Assembly (NCBI GenBank): GCA_938041725.1
Contig: CALISX010000419.1
Span: 1-5,167, forward strand
Direction of reading: 5' to 3'
Length of the DNA stretch: 5,167 bases
From: an uncultured Lachnoanaerobaculum sp.
GTDB taxonomy: Bacteria > Bacillota > Clostridia > Lachnospirales > Lachnospiraceae
Every line of letters begins with the position of its first letter. Position 1 is the stretch's first letter. Shown piece after piece: positions 1 to 4,482 of the stretch. Under the pieces are notes generated by a model, which worked only from the letters and a program-made list of their open reading frames with translations, was not told the origin of the DNA and searched no databases. Made by a program: the position numbers and the translations under genes.

Positions 1-12
1 ATAACCGAATGA
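1..12 (+). other. Possible 3' tail of an upstream gene, overlapping the next start by ATGA
   Basis: Frame 1 reads Ile-Thr-Glu and then TGA at 10-12, followed directly by TAG at 13-15. The TGA would overlap the ATG at 9 as ATGA, the same kind of stop/start overlap seen elsewhere in this operon. Only three codons are visible, so this is a guess from layout, not from protein similarity. Confidence 0.25.
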
Positions 13-296
13 TAGACCGGGCCCAAAAGGAAATTATACAGGACAGGATCCTGGAGGCGCTGGAGCAGTCTTTATCAGAGGGTATGAGCAGGCAGGTTAT
101 CAGGGCGCTGCTAAAACACATGGGCGCTGAAGAAGAAAGGACTGATGAGGCGCTTTGGTATATGGAAAGCAAGGGGTGGATCCGGAAAAAGGACTACTCC
201 AATGAGAGGCAGGGGATTATCCGAATGGTGTTCTTTATCACAGATAAAGGGATAGACCATTTGGATGGGAAGGATGAGGAACAGTCCGATGGCTGA
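9..296 (+). CDS. Mu gp26-like winged-helix phage protein
   Basis: A 95-aa cytoplasmic protein with a small winged-helix layout: a long helix at residues 7-20, a second helix around 27-37 (SRQVIRALL), a third helix around 42-54 (ERTDEALWYMESKG), then a probable beta wing from about 56 to 80 ending in ITDKGIDHLDG. This fold, size and position immediately before a DUF3486 gene match the Mu gp26-like family, sometimes labelled VpaChn25_0724, whose exact role is not established. The pattern 'long helices, GWI, then TDKGxxxL' is typical of winged-helix DNA-binding proteins. The ATG at 9 is used because it begins the recognisable helix; the frame is open to the window edge, so a longer N-terminus cannot be excluded and any ribosome site lies outside. 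The stop overlaps the next gene by 8 bases. Family assignment is from pattern memory; DNA binding is inferred. Confidence 0.75.
   Translation: MIDRAQKEIIQDRILEALEQSLSEGMSRQVIRALLKHMGAEEERTDEALWYMESKGWIRKKDYSNERQGIIRMVFFITDKGIDHLDGKDEEQSDG
276..280 (+). promoter_or_regulatory. Ribosome binding site that sets the DUF3486 gene start
   Basis: GAGGA lies 8 bases before the ATG at 289. This favours 289 over the in-frame ATG at 265, which would add eight residues (MGRMRNSP) and has no comparable purine-rich site at the right spacing. The site lies inside the 3' end of the preceding gene. Confidence 0.65.
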
Positions 297-855
297 TAAA
301 AACCGGGCACATGGAAAGATGGATCAGCTGCCTGCAGCAGTACGGGAAGAGGTAGAGGAGAAGCTTTTAAATGGGGAGACCTATAAGGAGATTGCCGGAG
401 GCCTGCAGGAAGGCGGGTATGAGGTGCATGAGTCCAGTGTGGGACGATATGGGCGGAGATACTTAAAGCGGTTTGAGTCCGTTAGGCTGGCCAAGCAGTT
501 TGCGAAGCTTTTGGCAGAGGATGAGGTGGATCGGCCACCGACGGAGTTGCATGAGGCCAACAACTTGCTTATGAGCCAGATTTTGATGGAAACCATCATG
601 AAGGACGAGCTGGATGGTAAAACCATGGCCGGAGCAGCCAAGGCAATTGCCACCTTGCAAAACGCCCAGATCAGTAATGAGCGGCTGAAAATTACGGCCA
701 GAAAGTCCGCCGGGGAAATCCATGCTGCCATGAATGTGCTGAAGGAAAAGATTTTCAAAGAGATTGCTGCCTCCCATCCGGATGTAGCAGAAATACTCAT
801 TAAATTGGCCGAGGAGACAGAAGAGGAAACAACACGCCAGAAGGTCCCAGAATGA
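289..855 (+). CDS. DUF3486 / Mu gp27-like protein, probable small terminase subunit
   Basis: A 188-aa protein. Residues 13-60 read as a helix-turn-helix unit of the DUF3486 family: LPAAVREEVEEKLL, NGETYKEIAGGLQ, then a recognition segment SSVGRYGRRYLKR. The start 'xxLPxxVRxxVxxKL' plus 'SSVGRYG' is the family's characteristic layout. The remainder is almost wholly helical, with a likely coiled coil around 115-160, and ends in an acidic, charged tail. In phage Mu the equivalent protein (gp27) precedes the large terminase and is regarded as the small terminase subunit, which recognises phage DNA and recruits the packaging motor. The length is normal for the family. ATG 289 is preferred on ribosome-site spacing and because the homologous region begins shortly after it. 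The gene ends with a double stop, TGA then TAA, before the only sizeable gap in the operon. Family call is strong; terminase role is by analogy. Confidence 0.85.
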   Translation: MADKNRAHGKMDQLPAAVREEVEEKLLNGETYKEIAGGLQEGGYEVHESSVGRYGRRYLKRFESVRLAKQFAKLLAEDEVDRPPTELHEANNLLMSQILMETIMKDELDGKTMAGAAKAIATLQNAQISNERLKITARKSAGEIHAAMNVLKEKIFKEIAASHPDVAEILIKLAEETEEETTRQKVPE

Positions 856-903
856 TAAAAAATTCTTTGGTGGGGAAATGTTCGGCGAAAATTGTTTCGA
901 CGT

Positions 904-937
904 TTTTAAACGGTAGTTAAACGTGTTTTAAACGGTA
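904..937 (+). repeat. Two direct copies of TTTTAAACGGTA at 22-bp period
   Basis: TTTTAAACGGTA occurs at 904-915 and again at 926-937, so the copies sit two helical turns apart on the same DNA face. Similarity extends leftwards: each copy is preceded by ACG-T, at 900-903 and 921-924, with one extra G in the second. Between them lies GTTAAACG, a partial third copy. This layout is typical of tandem protein-binding sites, such as an operator or a small-terminase recognition site, and both neighbouring genes encode probable DNA-binding proteins. The repeat itself is directly visible; any function is inference. Confidence 0.6.
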
Positions 938-953
938 TAGAGAAACAGGCAGG

Positions 954-966
954 GCAGCGGCGCTGC
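954..966. repeat. GC-rich palindrome GCAGCGGCGCTGC
   Basis: GCAGCG and CGCTGC are perfect inverted copies around a central G. As RNA this would fold with a 5-bp stem and a GGC loop. No T-tract follows, so it is not an intrinsic terminator. It could be a protein-binding palindrome or chance. Confidence 0.35.
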
Positions 967-1010
967 AGTCTATTGTCATGCCTAAAAATAATCCGACAAA
1001 AATGGGAAGA

Positions 1011-1016
1011 AAGGAG
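1011..1016 (+). promoter_or_regulatory. Ribosome binding site of the HTH gene
   Basis: AAGGAG (continuing as AGG to 1019) ends 4 bases before the ATG at 1021 and 7 bases before the in-frame GTG at 1024. It rules out the upstream in-frame TTG at 973, which has no ribosome site. The short spacing to the ATG leaves the GTG two residues' worth of doubt. Confidence 0.65.
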
Positions 1017-1020
1017 AGGC

Positions 1021-1323
1021 ATGGTGGCCAAATCTGATTGGAGGAAAGAAGCCGGGAGGCTTTTTTTTATACAAAAGAAGTGCATCAATGAGATTGCCAA
1101 AGCTTTAGGAAAAAACAGAAGAAGCGTGCAGGGGCATCTATCCCGGCAATCCGGGTATGAAGAAGAAAAAAGGGCCAGGAGTGCCCAAAAAGCTGCTGCA
1201 AGAAAAGGGTACCAAAGGCAGTGGGATAGAGAGCATAGGCTGCGGGGCAGTGAAATCACATCGGAGACTATCCGCAGAGAGCATGATCTGGCCGCCATGA
1301 TCCTAAGCTATGAAAAATACTGA
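1021..1323 (+). CDS. Small phage HTH DNA-binding protein upstream of terminase
   Basis: A 100-aa protein. Residues 7-18 (WRKEAGRLFFIQ) form a first helix. Residues 19-42 form a classic helix-turn-helix: INEIAKALG, a KN turn, and recognition helix RRSVQGHLSR. A very basic stretch follows (about 50-73, rich in Arg and Lys, with YQRQWDREHR), then a C-terminal helix with REHDLAAMILSYEKY. Clostridial phages carry proteins of this shape just before the large terminase gene, often auto-labelled 'AsnC family' because of the HTH; real AsnC regulators are longer and have a ligand-binding domain that is absent here. A role in packaging as a second or accessory small terminase, or as a regulator of the late operon, is inferred from position only. 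The codons for EAGRLFF create a hairpin and a run of eight Ts. The stop overlaps the terminase gene by 14 bases, suggesting coupled translation. Confidence 0.75.
   Translation: MVAKSDWRKEAGRLFFIQKKCINEIAKALGKNRRSVQGHLSRQSGYEEEKRARSAQKAAARKGYQRQWDREHRLRGSEITSETIRREHDLAAMILSYEKY
1049..1068 (+). terminator. Intrinsic-terminator-like hairpin inside the HTH gene
   Basis: AAGCC (1049-1053) pairs with GGCTT (1058-1062) around a GGGA loop, which fits the GNRA tetraloop rule. It is followed at once by a run of eight Ts (1061-1068), with an A-rich stretch upstream (1045-1050) that can extend the pairing through a G-T pair. This is the standard shape of a Rho-independent terminator, but it lies about ten codons into an intact gene, where full termination would silence the rest of the operon. 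It may be partial attenuation or a by-product of the encoded residues. Confidence 0.3.
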
Positions 1324-2824
1324 CAGCAGCTTTTTGGGTTTTGCCAAAGAGTACCAGGAGCGGGAAGCAGGCCTTAAGGGCCTGGATAACTCCCCAGAGT
1401 CGGTGAGGAGAAGAAACATCCAGGCTGGAATTAAAGATTTTCGGACTTTTTGCAATCTTAGAAATCCGGACTTTTTTAAGCCGGAGAGAGCATACCAGGA
1501 CGAAATCTGCCATACTCTGCAGGCAGCTTATGAGAAAAGGCTGCTGTCTAAAAGCGGTCAGGCGGCAGATATTTTAATCATCAATGAGCCGCCGGGCTTT
1601 GGGAAATCCTATACAGCCTCCACCTTTATTACCTGGTGTATGGGAAAGAATCCAAAAACCCAGGTGATTGCAGTCTCCTATAATCAGACTCTTTCCCTTA
1701 CTTTTTCCAAAAGTGTACGGGAGGCAATCCAGGATCTGGAAATTCTTGGAGACCTGAATTACTACACGGTAAACAGCTTTTTCCCGGATACAAGAATCAA
1801 GTATGGGGATGGAGCTATGGAGCGGTGGTCTTTAGAAGGTTCCTATATGAGCTATCTGGCCACTTCCTTTGACGGTTCCATAACCGGTATGCGTGGAAAT
1901 ATCGGGATCATAGATGATCCGCTTAAAAATGCCAAGGAAGCGGTGGATGATAACAAAAAAGAGGAGATTTGGAGCTTTTACAAAAATACCTTCCAGTCCC
2001 GGATGCTGGACGGAGCCCTTGTAATCGTGATTCAAACCAGGTGGGCCAGCGATGATCTGGCGGGGCGGCTGATGGCGGAATTTCCGCAGCGCTGCTATGA
2101 GCTAAAGTTGACGGCCATGGATCCGGAGGGAAACAGCATTTGTGAGGACTTGTACAGCACAAAGGACCTTCTTATGAAGAAAAATACTTTGGATGAGGAT
2201 ATCTGGCTGGCCAACTATATGCAGGAGCCGGTGGATAAGAAAGGCAGCCTTTATGGGACATTCAAGACCTATGATGTATTTGATCCGGATAAGGCAGAGC
2301 GACTGATTGCCTATGTGGATACTGCGGATACCGGAGCGGACTACCTTTGTATGATTGCTGCTGCCGTAATAGGGCGCTATGCCTATGTGCAGGATATTTA
2401 TTACACAGAGGAAGCTATGGAAACGACAGAGCCGGAGACGGCCCGGCGGCTTGCTTTGGCCGGAACCAGGGAATGCCTGATTGAAAGCAATAACGGGGGC
2501 CGGGGGTTTTCAAGGAATGTGATCCGGCATCTAAAGGACTTAAAGGCCTTTCGGTGTATGGTGACATGGTTTTCCCAAACAAAGAATAAAAAGACCAGAA
2601 TCCTCTCCAATGCAACCAATGTGATGGATCAGGTCATCATGCCGGAGGATTGGGAGAAGCGATTTCCGGAATTTGCCCGTGCTGTAAAAAAATACCAGCG
2701 GAAAGGCAAAAATGAGCATGATGATGCGGAAGACACACTGACCGGGCTGGTGGAAATGGTAAATGGAGAAGTAAAGGGCAAAAAGAGAGCCAGAGTGGGA
2801 AGCAAGGCCCGCTTTGGGATATAG
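1310..2824 (+). CDS. terL: Phage terminase large subunit (packaging ATPase and nuclease)
   Basis: A 504-aa DNA-packaging motor. It cuts phage DNA and pumps it through the portal using ATP. The N-terminal ATPase half shows Walker A at residues 93-101 (EPPGFGKSY), Walker B at 198-204 (IGIIDDP, acids D202 and D203) and a coupling-type motif at 240-245 (VIQTRW). The C-terminal RNase H-like nuclease half shows a first acid in AYVDTADTG (D337, D340), a second in IESNNGGRGF (E392) and a late acid cluster in NEHDDAEDTL (D471, D472, D475). The IESNNGGRGF block is typical of the TIGR01630-type (psiM2 ORF9-like) large terminases. Length is normal and no motif is broken. ATG 1310 has no clear ribosome site; it overlaps the HTH gene by 14 bases, so ribosomes finishing that gene probably re-initiate here. 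The C-terminus is basic (KGKKRARVGSKARFGI). Confidence 0.95.
   Translation: MKNTDSSFLGFAKEYQEREAGLKGLDNSPESVRRRNIQAGIKDFRTFCNLRNPDFFKPERAYQDEICHTLQAAYEKRLLSKSGQAADILIINEPPGFGKSYTASTFITWCMGKNPKTQVIAVSYNQTLSLTFSKSVREAIQDLEILGDLNYYTVNSFFPDTRIKYGDGAMERWSLEGSYMSYLATSFDGSITGMRGNIGIIDDPLKNAKEAVDDNKKEEIWSFYKNTFQSRMLDGALVIVIQTRWASDDLAGRLMAEFPQRCYELKLTAMDPEGNSICEDLYSTKDLLMKKNTLDEDIWLANYMQEPVDKKGSLYGTFKTYDVFDPDKAERLIAYVDTADTGADYLCMIAAAVIGRYAYVQDIYYTEEAMETTEPETARRLALAGTRECLIESNNGGRGFSRNVIRHLKDLKAFRCMVTWFSQTKNKKTRILSNATNVMDQVIMPEDWEKRFPEFARAVKKYQRKGKNEHDDAEDTLTGLVEMVNGEVKGKKRARVGSKARFGI
1368..1384 (+). other. Short GC-rich hairpin near the 5' end of the terminase gene
   Basis: CAGGCC (1368-1373) pairs with GGCCTG (1379-1384) around a TTAAG loop, about 58 bases after the terminase start codon. 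No T-tract follows. It overlaps the codons for residues 20-25 and may be chance. Confidence 0.25.
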
Positions 2825-2829
2825 GTGAT
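2823..2829 (+). promoter_or_regulatory. Ribosome binding site of the portal gene
   Basis: AGGTGAT begins within the terminase TAG stop (2822-2824) and ends just before the ATG at 2832. The gap between the two genes is only 7 bases, so the terminase stop codon doubles as part of the portal ribosome site. Confidence 0.65.
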
Positions 2830-2831
2830 CT

Positions 2832-4172
2832 ATGTATTATTTTGAGATGGATGAGGTGGTGGATGAAAGATTTCTAACCAAGCTGGTCTGGAATTTCCAG
2901 CAAAACCATTTGGGGCGCTTTATAACACTGGAAAACTATTACAACGTGAGAAATGAAGCCATTGCAAGCAGAACCATGAAGGGTAAAAAGCCCAATAATA
3001 AAATTTTCCATGGATTTGCCAAATATATCACCAACATGGCCACCAGTTACTTTATTGGCCGCCCAGTGGAGTATCAGGTGGAGGACCCAGAGTATAAAGA
3101 GTTTTTGATGCAGTATCTGGATGATTCCGGCAGCTTTGACTATGAGATCTCAAAGGAAGCCTCTAAAAAAGGGATCGCTTTTGAACTTTTATATGTGGAT
3201 GAAAAGGGAGAGCTGAGAGCCAGGCAGTATAGGGCAGAGGATATCATCCCTATTTACTCCTCGAATCCCGGCGAATTTTTAAATGGCTTTATTAAGCTTT
3301 CCAGAACCTATGATTTGGATGGGAAGCTGATCACAGAAAAGGCAGCGGTATATGATAAAGCCAACATTTGGATTTTTTCAAGGAGATATGGAACAGGGCT
3401 TTTTAGCCTGGAAGATGTCCAAAGTCACTTTCTGGGGGATGTGCCGCTGATTGTATACTGGAACACCCAGGAGCGAGCCGGAGATTATGAGAGTGTGCTT
3501 TCTTTGATTGATGCCTATGATAGGGCAGAATCAAACACTGCCAATGACATGGACTACTTCACGGATGCTTATCTTGTGATCAGAGGATCTGAAGGAGGTA
3601 TGGTGGATGCACAGGGGGAGGATCTGGATCAAAACAAGGCCGAGGAAACCCTAAGAAATTGCAGGGTCATGTACCTTGATGAGCGGGGAGATGCAAAATT
3701 CCTTGTAAAAGATGACGATGATGGTTCTATAGAAAATTTTAAGGATCGGCTTTTCAAGGATATATTTTTCACCTCTCAGGTTCCGGCCATGACAGATGAG
3801 AGCTTTGCCGGGGATCTATCTGGAATCGCAATCAAGTATAAGCTGATCGGGCTGGAGCAGCTGGCCATCATGAAGGAAAATCGTATGAGGCTGGCCAAGA
3901 CCAAAAAAATTCAAATGATCACTGACTGGATTAACTTGAAGAAGTCTACAAAGTATGATGCCCGTACCGTGCGCCAGAAGTATACAAGAAATTTCATCGA
4001 AAATATTTCTGAAATCATAGAGAACGCTGCCAAGCTGGAAAGCGTTGTAAGCAAGCGGACGCAGCTTGGCATGCTGCCGGTGGAAATTGTGCAGGATGTG
4101 GATGAGGAGATGAAGCGGATTGAAAAAGAAGCTAGGGAAAGTGAGGGGCTTTTTATGGAGGGGGAAGTGTGA
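2832..4172 (+). CDS. SPP1 gp6-like phage portal protein
   Basis: A 446-aa portal subunit. Portal proteins form a twelve-fold ring at one vertex of the procapsid, through which the terminase drives DNA. Hallmarks of the SPP1 gp6 family are visible: NKIFHGFAKYITNMATSYFIGRPVEY-type segment at residues 56-81, ERAGDYESVLSLIDAYDRAES followed by NTANDMDYFTDAYLVI at 214-250, an acidic KDDDDGS turn at 293-299, and the segment DLSGIAIKYKLIGLEQLA at 328-345, which corresponds to the helix and tunnel-loop region. The C-terminal third is strongly helical and charged (crown region). Length is close to the family norm. A good ribosome site supports ATG 2832. The stop overlaps the GTG of the next gene as GTGA. 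Function is assigned with high confidence; it differs in type from the Mu portal (gp29), although the upstream genes look Mu-like. Confidence 0.95.
   Translation: MYYFEMDEVVDERFLTKLVWNFQQNHLGRFITLENYYNVRNEAIASRTMKGKKPNNKIFHGFAKYITNMATSYFIGRPVEYQVEDPEYKEFLMQYLDDSGSFDYEISKEASKKGIAFELLYVDEKGELRARQYRAEDIIPIYSSNPGEFLNGFIKLSRTYDLDGKLITEKAAVYDKANIWIFSRRYGTGLFSLEDVQSHFLGDVPLIVYWNTQERAGDYESVLSLIDAYDRAESNTANDMDYFTDAYLVIRGSEGGMVDAQGEDLDQNKAEETLRNCRVMYLDERGDAKFLVKDDDDGSIENFKDRLFKDIFFTSQVPAMTDESFAGDLSGIAIKYKLIGLEQLAIMKENRMRLAKTKKIQMITDWINLKKSTKYDARTVRQKYTRNFIENISEIIENAAKLESVVSKRTQLGMLPVEIVQDVDEEMKRIEKEARESEGLFMEGEV
4157..4161 (+). promoter_or_regulatory. Ribosome binding site supporting a GTG start
   Basis: GGAGG, in the run GGAGGGGG (4157-4164), ends 7 bases before the GTG at 4169. 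This makes the GTG, which overlaps the portal stop as GTGA, the likely start of the 103-aa gene although it is not ATG. Confidence 0.7.
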
Positions 4173-4480
4173 CAGGAAGTTATGGGATCTACCTTAGTTT
4201 GGCCAGGCAGGTAGAGGCTTTTTTATATGACGGAGATATAAAAGACCGGAATGGTATGTTTTATGTCCCGGAGTGGCTGGAAACAGCCTTTAAGAAAGGG
4301 ACTTTTTACTTTAGCAGCTTTAAGCAGCCTAAAAAGCCTGGGGAGGCTTTCATTCGCTGCCGGGGCGGCAGCCTTTTGGTGAAACCTGGAGATTATATTG
4401 TGAAGGATGAAGACGGACAGATGTTCCCTGTGAGCAAGGAGCAATTTGAACGCTATTACAGGTGGCTTGAGGTGATTTAA
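4169..4480 (+). CDS. Small phage protein of unknown function with a PGDYI motif
   Basis: A 103-aa protein, GTG start, placed between the portal and minor head genes. It has no signal peptide or membrane segment. The N-terminal part (residues 5-48) has alternating helix and strand with aromatics (FYVPEWLETAFKKGTFYFSS). The C-terminal part is clearer: RGGSLLVKPGDYIVKDEDGQMFPVSKEQFERYY at about 64-96. That 'xxVxxGDYIVKxxDGxxxPVxxxxFExxY' pattern resembles a small beta-rich unit often found in phage hypothetical proteins ('[21 protein letters not shown]'-type). Its biochemical role is not known to me. Tight coupling to the portal gene and the next gene suggests co-expression with the head module. 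The middle codons form two stable hairpins. Real gene: ribosome site, GTGA overlap and a neighbour ribosome site in its tail all support it. Confidence 0.8.
   Translation: MTGSYGIYLSLARQVEAFLYDGDIKDRNGMFYVPEWLETAFKKGTFYFSSFKQPKKPGEAFIRCRGGSLLVKPGDYIVKDEDGQMFPVSKEQFERYYRWLEVI
4333..4350 (+). other. Hairpin AAAGCCT / AGGCTTT inside the 103-aa gene
   Basis: AAAGCCT (4333-4339) and AGGCTTT (4344-4350) are perfect 7-base inverted copies around a GGGG loop. It is the first of two neighbouring hairpins. An A-run precedes it and TTT ends it, giving a weak terminator look. Confidence 0.4.
4356..4377 (+). terminator. GC-rich hairpin followed by CTTTT inside the 103-aa gene
   Basis: GCTGCCG (4356-4362) and CGGCAGC (4366-4372) are perfect 7-base inverted copies around GGG, followed by C and four Ts (4374-4377). 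The stem is very stable, but the T-tract is short and the site is inside an intact gene. It could pause or partly terminate transcription between the portal and head genes, or simply reflect the encoded RCRGGS. Confidence 0.3.
4469..4476 (+). promoter_or_regulatory. Ribosome binding site of the minor head gene
   Basis: GAGGTGAT, a near-ideal match to the Firmicutes anti-Shine-Dalgarno sequence, lies 6 bases before the ATG at 4483 and inside the last codons of the preceding gene. It fixes the start of the minor head gene. Confidence 0.75.
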
Positions 4481-4482
4481 TC

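Larger units (their letters stand above)
856..1020 (+). other. Non-coding gap between the two HTH genes, with repeats and a palindrome
   Basis: This 165-bp stretch is the only substantial break in the operon. It holds a 12-bp direct repeat at 22-bp period, a GC-rich palindrome at 954-966, and a ribosome site at its end. The only reading frames are very short: a 22-codon frame from ATG 852, a 12-codon frame from ATG 878, and a 19-codon frame from ATG 978. None has a convincing ribosome site. The frame of the downstream HTH gene is open back to 910 but contains no ATG there. A weak promoter-like pair (TTGTTT at 892, TAGTTA at 914, 16-bp spacer) exists but is not good enough to call. Confidence 0.7.

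Noticed and set aside
265..288. Upstream in-frame ATG at 265 as start of the DUF3486 gene
   Set aside because: It would overlap the previous gene by 32 bases and lacks a well-placed ribosome site. ATG 289 has GAGGA at 8 bases and fits the family's N-terminus.
381..800. Long reverse-strand frames of 139 and 104 codons opposite the DUF3486 gene
   Set aside because: They are mirror frames of a well-supported coding region, without ribosome sites, with Ser/Leu-rich low-sense protein. The same applies to reverse frames at 906-1298, 1268-1513, 1832-2162, 2401-2619 and 4223-4444.
892..919. Promoter (TTGTTT, 16-bp spacer, TAGTTA)
   Set aside because: Both boxes deviate from the sigma-A consensus and the stretch overlaps the repeats; AT-rich sequence readily gives such matches.
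852..920. 22-codon frame starting as ATGA on the DUF3486 stop
   Set aside because: Weak ribosome site, no recognisable sequence; ends within the repeat region. Too short to call.
973..1020. TTG at 973 as start of the HTH gene (16 extra residues)
   Set aside because: No ribosome site before it, whereas AAGGAG stands just before ATG 1021 and the extra residues are low in pattern and basic/Trp-Arg rich.
978..1037. 19-codon frame from ATG 978, beginning MPKNNPTKMGRK
   Set aside because: No ribosome site, stops early, and overlaps the HTH start in another frame. Considered as a remnant of an older N-terminus but cannot be supported.
1310..2824. Possible broken or intein-bearing large terminase
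   Set aside because: All ATPase and nuclease motifs are present in order in a single normal-length frame.
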